Shown: one piece after another, positions 1 through 12,439 of the stretch
How the letters are laid out: each line of letters starts with the position of its first letter
Position numbering within the stretch: position 1 is the first letter of the stretch
DNA from: Notospermus geniculatus
Lineage: Eukaryota > Nemertea > Pilidiophora > Heteronemertea > Lineidae
Direction of reading: 5' to 3'
DNA: 64,000 nucleotides
NCBI GenBank assembly: GCA_002633025.1
Contig: NMRB01000036.1
Location: 837,713-901,712 of the forward strand
Notes under the pieces: model-generated
The model's input: only the letters and a program-made list of their open reading frames with translations
Told to the model about the DNA's origin: nothing
Databases searched by the model: none
Made by a program: the position numbers and the translations under genes

Positions 1-869
1 TCACACTTTCAAGAGATGTATGTCTCACATCCATGACACTGTCCTTCCGTAGAAATCCTATTGATCTCATTCAGATCAAGTCTTTAGTTAGTCACATCCA
101 CCTTGAGTTGTAAAGCTGTAGAATTCTAAGGGCTTAGATACTGCGAACGTGATGTTTACCACGCACAGTTGTGACCTTGCCAATGTCAGCTTAAACCGCA
201 AATCCAGGTATTACGAGTACCGGTACATTTTTTTTGCCGACATCAAAACATGTCATTTATTGTCACACAATATTGATTGTCGATTCAGTGCATATTTTGT
301 GCAATCTTAGAAAATCAGTAGAAATAAAAAGCATCAGCATGGTGGAAGATCTACTGCTGAGCAATGAGATGTTTCGAACCATGAATTGCGTGGTCATTAC
401 GTTGACATTTACGGTTGTCCTGGTATCTATGGCGTACGTGCCACCAAACAGCGGGTTTCTCAATAGGAGGAGGCTGATGACATTTTAGCCTTTTATTCCC
501 AGGCATATCACTAACCAGCAACTTCTAGGCACTTAAAGCCATAGTGGAGTTACATTGGAAAGGCCCAGAGCAGACATCGGTGCCTGCCACTGATGAGGTT
601 ACAGGTCCCAGTCTGAGCCATTCTGAGAGGCCAAGGCAACACTGACTTCAACAGCTGAGAAAAAGTTGGTATTATTGAAAAGCCAACAAAATCAGCAAGA
701 AATTTTCCAAGTAGAAATGAGCACAGTGCCTGTGGATTTTGTTTGACAGCACAGGCTTTCTACGGCCACTCAAGTTTCGTCCTGCTAATGCATAATGTCC
801 ACATGCCATTTTGGGGGCTAAGCTCTAAAATCAACTTCTGTGATCAAAAGTAACCGACTTGTCTTTCAG
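1..869. other. Non-coding sequence upstream of the first recognisable RIC8 exon
   Basis: No exon with family similarity is visible here. The short open frames lack ATG starts or splice support. The RIC8 exon that begins at 870 corresponds to roughly residue 45-50 of vertebrate proteins, so this stretch is most likely RIC8 intron 1 (or later), with the first coding exon outside the window. It ends in a good acceptor tract (ctttcag) at 863-869. Confidence 0.5.
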
Positions 870-3800
870 AAAATGGTCGACAGTTGTCTGTTACAGTTGC
901 AACAGAAGGCGTCATCACGGTGTTACGCAGCGTGTCTGGAAACGTTACGTATCCTCAGTCGTGAAAAATCGGGATTAGAAATGCTGGCGTGCGAGCCGTC
1001 GTTAAAAATTTTACTGAAGCATTCGGGAATTGAAAATTATGCACTGGAACAGGGAGAGAATATCACAGTTCAGGAAGTAAACCCAAAAGGTAATTGGTTT
1101 GGCCTTTGTGAATTGATTATGGTAGTTTCATTTCAGCCTCAGCTGTTGCCAGTGCTGGAAATTAATTGTTCAGTCGAGCCTCGCCCCAAATGGACCTCTG
1201 CCCAGGGGATGCTTCTTAAGGACAGGAAGGTTCAGTCCCAAATTGGTCAATTGTAAATACCTTATAAACTGATTCTGCACAGTTGCACAATCCCACATTG
1301 TAAATTCTGAGGAAAAATTATTTCTCTTTTTTTTAGTCATCATTGAAGCTCAGAAGTCGTTATGTAATATCATCTACAACAGCCCAACAGCACAGAGGAT
1401 TTGCACGTAAGTCATGCAGTTGGCAAAGTAGAGACTTAAAGGTCCATCGTGTTGCCCACTTTTTGTTGACAGCCGTGGCACCGGCTAACACAGTTGGCCA
1501 AAGGCTAACTGTATGATAAAATTGTCTTTGCAGGAAAAATGGCTGTGTTGAAGGGATAGTCCAACGATTGAAAACATATAAGGATCCAGACCTTGATTCT
1601 GACGTGAAGGTAAGCCCCCATCCTCACACCCAGGGTCTTCACAACCCAACCGCTCCTTTCCTTGCACTTCTTTCTGGAGGGGTACGATCGTGAATGACCT
1701 GAGATTCTCAGGATGGGTTTTACGTAGAAAAATCAAAGTCATTCAGTGCTCGAGTAAGAGAAGACATGATTTTGCCTCCTGGAAGAATGTGATATTAAAA
1801 AAGGCAGGGCATTTTCAACCTCTGAGTAAAAAAGGCAGGGTGCGTACCCTGCAAAAACTCTTTAGCTGTGACACTAAACCAGGATGTTATTCAAGAAGCC
1901 AGCTCAGTTAATTAGCTTCATCTATACATCATCTTCCATCAGCTACAGTACAGAATTAATTGAGAAAGGCCAAGGATATGAGGATAATTACAGAAGCTAA
2001 TTGACCGGCTGAGATCCATTGATCCACACGCAGGGCTATTTATAGACGATGAGGTCGGGTCATGCTTAGATTTGCATGATGCGCAGTTACGGTTCCTTGA
2101 AAGTCATGATATGACTGGGCAATTTTTCCGGAGTGCGTGTCAACAATATTGCTGCGTAGTTTTTTCAATGTCATGCTTGTTTACTGATCAATCGTATGCG
2201 TGTTGGTCTTTGTGGATGCTCTGATCAGCTGGCACGTCGAAAAGCCAGGAATTGTGACCCCTGAGTGTTATACCAAGTACCACATGATCTTTTTATCAAC
2301 AACATGTATTCAACACAGAACATAGACTAGAACCCACACATTGTCTAAGGTCATCCAAGCCTAGATTTCCACTCTCAATCCTGTTCATGACAAGAATATC
2401 GCCCAGCTGATGAAATCTCCTTTGTTGGTGATACATCACCTTGGAGACATGGTGGTACTGTTACCATGACAACCGGGGAACCTTCGAACATAATTAGATT
2501 GAATTTCTGAGGGAATAACTCCGTCGTTGCTTTGCCTCATCACTGTAAATTACTTCCGACGGTGCATTTGTAGATGGACTTCATTCTGGCCGTAAAATTG
2601 ATGATTACAGTCGCTGGTCTTGCTGTTAAAGGCGGGGTTAAAGGAAGAAGTGCTGTTCAATGCATTGCTATGTCATAAGAGATCAGTTTCTCTTCTCTGT
2701 GAGTAGTTATATCAGCAAATAAAGACGTTACAAAATGATGGCATTGTATCAATCATGATCTCTGTAGTTTATGTGATGTAATCTAGAGTCCTAGTTGAGA
2801 AAGGCCTTTGGCAGCGGTGACTGTCAAGGCAATCTTGAGTTACAGCTGAGAAAGATGCTGGGCAGTCCTAGTGTCGCAATAAGCTTAATTTCAATCTTGG
2901 TTAAGACTGCAGATCAAAATTTTGCATCTGATTGAGTATTTCAGTAAAAATCATCTGTGGAGAACCCCCAGACCCCCCTCTGCACAGGCACCTGATGCAC
3001 TTAACTTTAAAGGCCGTCTGTGGCCACCATTCTTAGACCCCTACCCCACCTGACCCCACCCCGGGTGGGGTGGCAGGTGGGTCCCCAGGCACCGACATGT
3101 AGTACTGATACCTGGTGGACAAATTCTGAAAAATCACAGTTTAGTGTCTGACTATGTCCTTGCCAGACCCCTCTGTATTTTCAGGCTTGCTACAGTCAGG
3201 TTATATATGTGATATTCGAATTCTAAGACAGAACGTATTGAGTAGCCACCACTGTATGCTTTCAAATTGATCATCGTAGTGGTTGCCATGGCAACGTCAA
3301 CATTCTTCGTACCAGCTACGACATGTTCGATGTCATACAGAGAGACTTGTAAACACCACCTCATCGTGTTCTACTTCCAAGGTGCCATTTATCATATTTT
3401 TCTATTGTCAAACGGACAGCACTGGTTGACACAAAGCGCTTGTTTTCATTAAGAATATCAGCCATTTTCATTTTATCTGAAGATGTTGTGCGGAAATTAA
3501 CGAAGTGGTGATACGAGGAAGCGATTGATGTGAAAAGGATGCATTATGATTGAAGGTCTTATCTCGGCCATTTCTGCTGCGTCCAAGTGATGTAGCTTTA
3601 GATGCTGACTAATTAATGAGTCTGCTCTTTGTCATGATTTGATAAGAGTAACAAACAATAGCTAGAGAATAACCATGAATACCTGGTAGATGGACGGGTG
3701 TTCGTGAATTTTGTAGTCAGTGGAAACAGCAGCGCCTGTCACCTTGACCCTAAGTTAGTTAGCACATCACTGAGTTTTCTTATTTTGTTTCAACTTATCT

Positions 3801-6800
3801 ATTGCTCCTCTTTCTATGTAGAGTCATCATTTTTCTCTTTGCAGTATTTTGATATGAAGATCTTGTTTCTCCTGACAGCTCTGTGTGCTGAAATCAGGTA
3901 AAAAGCATTTTCAAACAAATAAAAGTCACTGCTCTTGCTTGTCTGAACCACCAAGGGTAAATCACTGGGCCTGTGGTTGATCCTCTCAGTTGAGTGGAGC
4001 GTAGTCCAAAGTCAAAGTGACCGCAGGCTTTGATACATCAAGATGGCTCTTCTGACAGTTTCATTCACTTTGTCTCCCTGTCTGTTACAGACCAAACCTA
4101 CGATTTGAGCTCCACGGCTTCACCTATCTCATTGAAGTCCTTGACCTTTGCCTGAGGGAGGATGACGCGCCGAAATCAACTCTCAGCGACAAAGATTCTG
4201 ATTTATGCTGCGAGGTGCTGAAAGTACTCTTCAATCTGACGATATCACCTGATAAGAACAGCCTAAACGAAGAGGAGGAAGCGCATTTTATGCGGCTCGT
4301 CAGCGTGCTTCATGATCTGCTGTTAATTGACACTGCCACAAAAGACAAACAAGAAGAAGTTCAGAGGTATTTTCTCGATACTCTTAAAACCTCTAAACCA
4401 TCATCATCATAACATGGTGTCATAACCCTGTTGGGCTTTTGCCAGAGGTATCAAGTCCAGTGCAGGCTACAGTCCACTGGCTTGGGTCTTTTACATGCCC
4501 TGGCATAGACACTCGGGAACAAGGCACCACAGCTTTTAGTCCCATCCGACGGACCCAAATATTTCCCAACTTGTATAGTGTGTATATGCCTTCGCCAGGA
4601 ATCAAGCTCACACCCACCCATTGCAGAGTTAGGTAGTGAAGCGTGCTATATAAACCACTCGACCATCAGGACAACGTCTGCGTAGAAAATGTTTTAATTT
4701 AAAAATCTCACATCAATTTTCAGTCATACTGTGAATCTCCTGACCAATATGCCACGTGATTGTTACGAAGAGTTGCTGACGCCATTGAACGAGGGCGCCG
4801 TGAGCGCTGTGGAAAACAAGGATGTGGAGTACGATGGGAAAAACATGGAAGCTGTTGTGGTTTTGTTGGAATTTCTCAACTCAAGATTAGACACAGTAGG
4901 TCATCAGAGGGTCTAGGCCTGAGCACCGTCTCACCTCATAGTCATTTCGATTTCCAACCCTCACAATTTAGATATTTTAAAGGTGTCCCTCTTCATTGAT
5001 TTACAGCCACAGAAGAGTAAAAAAGAAAGCCTGACCCCCATTCTACACTGCCTCTGCGAAACATGCCGAGCAAACAGATGTATTAGGAAGTTCTGCCGAA
5101 GTAAGGTGCTGCCACCTTTACGGAGTGAAGTGAAACGACTTCCAGAAGAAGGGAACACGTTACGAAACAAGTGAGTGATTTCGCTAGTGTATGAAATCTT
5201 GCTAGCATGTAAACAGTGGCAGATTTACGTACAGTTCACCCGCACCGCTGTGGTTCCTGGCAAATGAAGTTGGCACCCATGGCCGCAAAATTGCAAGGTC
5301 AACACAAGGTAGCACTTTCGAAGACATTCTTTGATTGATTCGAGTTTTGAATGACAGCTTGTCATATCTTTTCCAGATTATGTAAACTGTTGACCAATCC
5401 TATACCAGAGGTGAAAGAGCTCGTCGCTGACTTCATATTTGTGATGTGCAAAGAAAATGGTAGGTTCTGCAAAATTTTGAGATATCACTCTTATTAAGCT
5501 GAGAAGTAGCACCTCTGTTGTTTCTTTGCGTGTATAGCCTACTGTTTAGCCATTGTAAAAGTTGATATCTCTGCTTGAGGTTAGTCGAAATATGGTCAGT
5601 TGAACTAATAGCTATCTTTATCTTTGTCCATTTCAGTCAGTCGTATGGTGAAATACACAGGCTATGGAAATGCTGCCGGACTGCTGGCTAGTCGAGGGTT
5701 AATGTGCGGCGGTAAAACAACAACAGCGCAGGATTATTCGAGCGATTCAGAAGACTCGGAGACGGAGGAATACGGATGGTTACGAGATCAGTAAGTTTGA
5801 AAATCAAGTTCTGTTGCTTAGTTTAAAGGCCTTTATCCACTTGAGTGTTTATGGAGTGTTTTAAATTTTGGGAGGGGTCCCCTCTGAAGTTTACTTCAAA
5901 AGTGATGATGAATTTGCTGATAAAGAAGAAGTACTGCAGACTTTTAGACGATATCAAATTTAAATTCTTTGACCAGTTATTTCGCCGGGTAAATGCCCCA
6001 TAAAAAATGTATTTTGTAACAAAGATGATTGTATTGTGAAGCTTTTAGAGTATAGCTAGTGTCGGTAGTTAGCAGGGCTTCAGATGCGGGGACTGTTGGG
6101 GCGAAATCATGTAATAATGACTGTTTCAAGAAGTAAAGTTCTCCATGAGTATTTCTACTTCTTGGAGCAGCACCTAAAAAGTACTCGTTGGGAGCAATTC
6201 ATACTCTTTCACATTTGAAGCAAGGGAGTATGACATTTATCAACATCAAATATCTGAAGCCCTGTGTTAGTCTATTTCGTTTTCGACCTGTCTTATTGAA
6301 CCATACAGTCTTAGTCTGTGTTGTATTGTGATCTAATCCTATCTGATTTTTAGATGTCCTGGTTCCAGGGTTAATCCTGTAACCGGACGCTGGGAGGAGG
6401 ATAAGCCTAATCCGTTGGAGGGAATGTCAGAGGAGCAGAAGGAGTTCGAGGCTATGGAACTAGTCAATATGATGGACAAACTCTGCAGGTAGGTGTTTTT
6501 GGCTCAATCACAGCGAGTTTACAAAAAAGCCTCCTCACTTGTCCAGATTGCGGTGCAATTTTGGATGCACCCGTTGTATGGAGGCACTGTCCATGGTGGA
6601 AAGTAACAAATGATTTCTGCTGGATGCTGCAGAAATATACAGGTGTGTGGAGGCCTCATCTCAGAAGAATTGAGCCGATTTCTACAAGTAATAATGCCGC
6701 ATTTGGCACTCGGACCTCGATATGATTAAAGTATAAGCATTGCTCCTTTTTAGGGAGGGCATCATCCAGCCGAGTACGATTGGTCCAGACGGCAAACCTC

Positions 6801-6892
6801 ACCCAATCGAACATGTCCTCGAGTTGATGGAGAATAGGGCAACATCACCGCCACAACCAGGCGGCGATGATGAAGAATTAGATTCAGAATAA
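870..6892 (+). CDS. RIC8: RIC8 (synembryn), G-alpha chaperone and exchange factor, 5'-incomplete
   Basis: Eleven exons join in frame: 870-1089, 1337-1406, 1534-1609, 3845-3897, 4091-4366, 4724-4895, 5007-5170, 5377-5459, 5637-5790, 6354-6488 and 6754-6892, with stop TAA at 6890. They encode about 513 residues. Every junction is GT-AG and the phases agree. Family landmarks in order are [82 protein letters not shown], an acidic Ser/Asp/Glu stretch, [20 protein letters not shown], and [13 protein letters not shown] near the C-terminus. Ric-8 proteins are cytosolic armadillo-like folds that chaperone newly made G-alpha subunits and act as GDP/GTP exchange factors. The acidic Ser-rich segment matches the region phosphorylated by CK2 in vertebrate Ric-8A. 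The first ~45 residues are missing; vertebrate proteins are about 530 aa. An ATG at 873 lies within the first visible exon and is probably not the true start. Confidence 0.95.
4405..4680 (-). mobile_element. tRNA-derived SINE in a RIC8 intron
   Basis: Read on the minus strand, the element starts with a tRNA-like head: an A-box-like TGGTCGAGTGGTTTA near 4650-4670 and a degenerate B box (AGCTTGATTCC) near 4597-4607. A body of about 200 bp leads to a tail next to a CAT/ATC repeat at about 4400-4412. It lies wholly inside the intron between exons 4091-4366 and 4724-4895. Boundaries are approximate and no clear target duplication was seen. Confidence 0.55.
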
Positions 6893-7654
6893 ATCTGGTC
6901 ATATCGTCTGCTGTGGGGGTCTGGATATATTAGTGCAATCTGGGAACCAGCTGAGGAAATGACTTTTGCGATGTGCCGATTTCAGTGTTCACACCTCGCG
7001 AACCAGTCGTCGATTTCAGTGTTCACATCTCGTGAACAAGTCGATTTCAGTGTTCACACCTCGTGAACCAGTGTTGATTTCAGAGTTGACACAGGAGAAC
7101 CTGTGACTGTCAATTTCAGTGTAATTCGGCAGCGTCAGTGCTGATTTTTGCCAAGTGGACCAAAATGTTTGTGACAAACGTTTGAGGAGTATCCCACAGA
7201 TCGCAGAAATAATCAACAATTTTTCAGATTCAGAACTATCAATCAAATATTTCACAACACGCTATCAGCAGACCGCCTTTTTGGATTAATCACAAATTGG
7301 CACCAATCACCAGTACTTAGTCACAAATATTGCCCATGGTGGACCAGTGTGAGTGTTGATGATGACTTGGGGTGTTATGTAATGACTAGAATGAAAATAA
7401 ATGTACATAAATTAGGACCCCTGGGAGTGATGGAGGTGCGCCGTTGTTATCTTACGTGTGAATGGATTGTTAAAAGTTTGTGATCTGTTTTCATTGGAAT
7501 TTTTGGATGCTACTGGACGAGATTTATTTGCGATGTTGTAAATTATGTGCTTTGCATACAGAGCGCCAAATGTATTTTTGCACTGGGCCATGTGCTTTGG
7601 ACTTCTTGCCATGTACAATATGGTACGCCACTAAGTCCAACATATCATACATAT
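6893..7654 (+). other. Probable RIC8 3' untranslated region
   Basis: No coding signal follows the RIC8 stop. A short direct repeat of the form GATTTCAGTGTTCACACCTC recurs at 6978-7070 (three variants). A candidate polyadenylation signal AATAAA occurs near 7396. A further AATAAA lies near 10,605, so the transcript could be much longer. Confidence 0.45.
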
Positions 7655-8430
7655 TTTGTGTGTTAGTGTAGTGGGGAATCTGTGTAAAGATAAGCAAGGC
7701 TATGCCCTGTTAAAATTGGTTTTCGGGTTCTGGATTCGGTGAGGTCAAGACCTGTCATTTCAAATATCTTGTTGACGTTTATGTATATTCACATCTAGTC
7801 ATGACAGATGAGTTTGACCTGTTTCGGTACCCAAAATTCTAACACGGTGCTCTAGCTTCCAATATCAATGGATGGGCTCTAAAATACACATAGAAATAAA
7901 CTGCCATGCCACTTACAATCTCACAGTTTTTTATAATTCATTAGAGTACACTTGGAAGTAAATTGGCTTGCCAGAAGATACAATCCAAGTTTTGTATGAT
8001 GCACTACAGTGCACTNTTTGTGTGTTAGTGTGGTGTAGTGGGGAATCTGTGTAAAGATAAGCGAGGCTACGCCCTGTTAAAATTGGTTTTCAGGTTCTGG
8101 ATTCGGTGAGGTCAAGATCGTCATTTCAAATGTCTTGTTCACGTATATATGTTTATTCACATCTAGTCACGACAGATGAGTTTGACCTGTTTCGGTACCC
8201 AAAATTCCAACACGGTGCTTTAGCTTCCAATATCAATGGATGGGCACTGTATACACTTGTTAATGGCCAAATGCACTTCAGTACTCTAAAATATACATAG
8301 AAATAAACTGCCATGCCACTTACAATCCCACAGTTTTGTATAATTCATTAGAGTACACTTGGAAGTAAATTGGCTTGCCAGATACAATCCAAGTTTTGTA
8401 TGATGCACTACAGTGCACTTGGAAACGAAC
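7655..8430. repeat. Direct duplication (~360 bp) on both sides of a single N
   Basis: The segment beginning TTTGTGTGTTAGTG at 7655 recurs at 8017, immediately after a single N at 8016. The two are nearly identical for about 360 bp, except for small indels such as an extra ~40 bp in the second copy at about 8246-8285. An N between near-identical flanks is what an unmerged contig overlap looks like. Confidence 0.8.
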
Positions 8431-8690
8431 CTACAGTCTCAAGTTTTGTATGATGCACTACAGTGCACTTGGAAATGAATCGACAGTCTCAAGTTTTGTA
8501 TGATGCACTACAGTGCACTTGGAAATGAACCTACAATCTCAAGTTTTGTATGATGCACTACAGTGCACTTGGAAACGAACCTACAGTCTCAAGTTTTGTA
8601 TGATGCACTACAGTGCACTTGGAAATGAACCTACAGTCTCAAGTTTTGTATGATGCACTACAGTGCTAGTAGAGATGAACTGCCTTGCGA
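8391..8690. repeat. Minisatellite, 50-bp unit, about six copies
   Basis: The unit starts AAGTTTTGTATGATGCACTA and recurs exactly every 50 bp at 8391, 8441, 8491, 8541, 8591 and 8641. Units differ by a few transitions. A related single unit lies before the N at about 7990-8015. It contains the internal palindrome GCACTACAGTGC. Confidence 0.95.
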
Positions 8691-11600
8691 CCTACAATCC
8701 CAAGTTGATGCACTTAGATTATAGAGATGAACTTTCCCACCTCCCTCTTTCTCATAGCTTTGTATATTTCAAGTTCTTTGTCACTTATGATGCTTTAAGG
8801 CCAGTTCTACTTGTAGGCCTACCATCCAATAGTAAAAGGCATGATCAGCACTCAGGATCAGGGGAGTGTGGACAACTCATGGATCATCAGCCTTATACTA
8901 CTGACTCTTGGTAGTACATGACTGAGCTGTTCTTTCGATGGACCATGCTCCCACTGACCACAAGCAGAGCCACTGGCTTTTACCATTGGAGGGCAGGTTT
9001 TCAGAAGGGGGGAGGGAGACTCAACTGGAGGACAACACTCTCTCTATCCATAGTGGTAAAAGCAAAAGATTTTTTTACAAATCTGCCAAAGTTGGGGTTG
9101 GGGAGGGGCCAGTGCCCTATTTTTGATGGCCATGTTCTCTGTTCAGTGTCGTGATAAATGGGCAGCTGTTGGAGACACTGCCTGGTGGCAGAAAAAAGAA
9201 ACATTGTAAATATTATAAAACAGAGTGTGACATATTTTGTGTGTAAGCAGACAGTTTCCAAACTAAATCATGTAAAGTTGCTTCTCTGGTCTTTCCTCTT
9301 AATATAAAACACTGCATTTACATTATTTTTACTGTATTATAATGATAACTATGTGATGTACATATTAAAAGATAAATGCATTTTATGTTGAATGTAGACC
9401 AAGTGTTAGAATCTTGAACAACTAAATACACTACCCTCTGGGACAATTTTCACGTGTGTTGGGTTTTCCTCAGCCCCGATAATATACAACCAGTTCAACA
9501 TGGTTTTCATTAAATTCCACTATACATGTATTTCCATCACCACAGGCATGCTTCCATTCTCTCAATGAAGACAGCTGAGACAAGTTTTTAACAAAGTCGC
9601 AGATGGCGTTACAGGCCTATGGCAGCCATTTTGAAAAATTTACATGTATTGCATGTGTAAACTTCACTGACACTGAATATCGTGGCCAACTCAATGAAAT
9701 TTGAGAGGAGAGTCCATTTATGTCAGTTTTTCACGAAAACTGGAGATAGCAGAAAGATTGCGACGTAAGTGTGATCGACTTTGATGAAAACTCTGTGGGT
9801 ATTTGCCAAGTACCCGACTGATTTTGACAGAGCTGGAGGTAAGAAACCTGACGCACTTACAAATTGGAACAGAGGATAATTTTATAAGTGTATAAACTCC
9901 TGTTGTAGTTACGGCAATGCGTACCTTATGATTTTTCGCGCTTACTGGAAAATGACTGTGAACTTCGCTTGCGTATCACAAAAAGTGTAAAAAAACAGCA
10001 GTCTAAATGCTTTACTATGTGGTACTGGTAAACTGGGAAAATATTTGCTGTGGCTCTGTTTTGAATCTAACTTTCCTTCCAAAAAAATATTTCTCTTCTT
10101 TTTTTTTACCAGATACAACCGAAAAACATGCCAGCAAATATTTTCCTGGTTAATTTGTTTCATTGGTGGAAGTTTGAAAAGGACTACACCGCCTTTCAAT
10201 GGTAAAAGCCTAGAAGGCAGTACTGTATCTCAATTGTAATCAGTGGGAGCATGGTCATTGTTGTAACAGCAAAGCACTACATTGTAATGTACCTGATAAT
10301 ACAAGATGGAACTGTTACTTCAATCAACCTTATCCCCACTGATCAGAGATGCTTTTTACATTGGAAGGTAGTACATTATTTGGGCTTGGGGATTAAGTAG
10401 GCTTATAGGGGCCTACATTTAATGTGAATTCATCATTTTTCTGTCCTCTGTTTTGTAGATTTTAACATACATTGAACAGTTCACAATGTTTTGTTTATAT
10501 TAAAGTTAGAAAATAAAACTTATTATATGTTGTGTAAGATGTACGCTAGATTACTATTTATTGAAGTCTTCTGCTCCTTAATTAGATTATGTAACAAATG
10601 AATAAAGAGGGATGATTCATTTCAAACAGTTTGCCAATTTTTTTGTCTGCTGCAGCCTCAACAAGCTGTTGTCTTTGCCCAACTTTCCTGCCGAATTGTT
10701 AATTTTGTCTAAGTCAAAAAGTCAAAATTGGGGAAAAAAATTATCATTCGTTTCCCATTCTGTCCGCCAGACTTTCATCCGGGACTTGAGAGTCCATAAA
10801 ATTGATCTGATGTCAAACTTCTATACCCAGGTTCTCCACCAGTGTGTGCCTCCAATAAGCCTAACGCCCCAACGCCTGCTTTTGGCTTCATTTTCGGTAC
10901 CCCCAACGAGCCCTGGTTACACAACGGCCAATGACGTCCAGCTCAGTCTTTTTTCCTGGAACCAGATTTTTTACCATGGCCAGGGGTGAAAGGGTTAGGA
11001 GGGCGGTGTTAGGTCATGAACGAAAGGATATGATGGACATGATCACTTCCGCCTCTAATTGGATGAGATAAGACCTGGCTTCCTATTATCTCAATAATAA
11101 ACTATTAATTAGGACAAATCATACATGTAGCTCATCAACCTTTTGAAACTTTGAATGGAATTTGCAGTTACTTCGAGAATTTACGGGTCATGAAATGTTT
11201 CTGGATGGCTGGGATAATGGTGAAGTACTTTGATACTGTGTAAAACAGTGAAAAAGTGCTACAAAAGAGACGGTAGATGTAAGTGGTATCTTCCTCCAGC
11301 GTGCGATCTTCATTGTCATCATCCGGTTCGATGGGCGGGTCTAAATTGAAACAGATTCGTCTCGATCATGTCGAAAGGACAACAGGAAGAAGCTCTCTGA
11401 TATTTGAACTCACAACAGGGTGTCTGCACCGGCTACGTGCGCTCAATTCAAATCATAAAAAAGTTCACATTTCAAGTTTTACTCGAAGTTCGCATGTTGA
11501 GATCCTTTCATCATTGATAAATTAGGGGTGTTTTAATCAAAGTGTAGCAGCTAAGAGTTACGTGGTCTTTATAGGCCTTTTTACACAATGCGGGGGGGGA

Positions 11601-12439
11601 GGAGATCGAGCGTGATTTTTCTCTAATCCTATCAGCCTCCTCAAAACTTAGTCTTCAGGGCCTACTTCCTTTCAATAAAATCGGCTTTGGTATTTTTATA
11701 CCGCAAGAATACTCTGTCGTACCTTGGAGGAATGTCAGTATAATTCCTCCAAGGTCGTACGAAGACTCTTCGAAAACAAAGAATTGCGCAATTACTTTCA
11801 AGCAGCTACTGCCATAATCCTCGAACACTTCCGTGTGAATCCCAGCGGGGGTGTTCGCAGCCCGTGGCTCACTGGCAGACGATACGACAGACGCCTTGCT
11901 GCAACAACTTCCTTGTCCGGATTGAAATCCGCATAAGCGCTCAGTAGCCTACCTCATACATGTAATGTTGATAAGCTTCTTCAAGAAAGGGAATGGATCT
12001 ATTGTTGCCAACTTAGACAGATTCTGATAGCCTCCCATCACCGCTCACAAAAAAAATTCCCGGCAAATTCCCGCCTATTGGCGTCAACTGACAAAAATTT
12101 CCTTCTTTGGGCAAGCTCCTCAGCCTTTTATTTCGGCCCTGCGGTTTTAAGGCCCGGGTTTTAATGGCAGATTGATGAAAGACAAACAAACATCGCGTCG
12201 GTGATTAAAATGTATGTTATCAACACTAATCTCCAACAGAAGCAGGAAAAGTCACGTGACATATTTCTTGGAACAACATCTCACAGTCCAGATGAGGAGC
12301 GTATGCGAGGCAGGCGATATAAGTGTGCCAGCTATTTCTTGACCTCAATGATTGAGCAACACTCGAGTCCCCATTTTCATCCTCCAATCAGATTCTTAGC
12401 AACGATTCCCAACATTTAGGCTACTTTCGTTGCTCATCA
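8691..12439. other. Intergenic or UTR DNA without recognisable genes
   Basis: AT-rich sequence with no exon similar to a known family on either strand. A 125-codon open frame at 10,612-10,989 has no splice context, no family resemblance and ordinary low-complexity composition, so it is not called. AATAAA motifs occur near 10,510 and 10,601. Confidence 0.5.
11721..11754. repeat. Short palindrome, CCTTGGAGGAAT family
   Basis: ACCTTGGAGGAAT is followed after 8 bp by its exact reverse complement. The same arms recur at about 20,212, 25,938, 32,388, 43,095 and 48,727, and as a single arm at 26,962. This marks a dispersed short inverted-repeat family. Confidence 0.8.

Noticed and set aside
873-875. 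ATG at 873 as the RIC8 start
   Set aside because: The exon has a clean acceptor just before it and begins well inside the family alignment, so an upstream exon must exist.
8391-8690. CRISPR-like array
   Set aside because: Units are contiguous 50-bp tandem repeats without unique spacers, and the genome is eukaryotic.
10612-10989. 125-codon open frame in the intergenic region
   Set aside because: No known motif, no splice context, and composition like the surrounding non-coding DNA.
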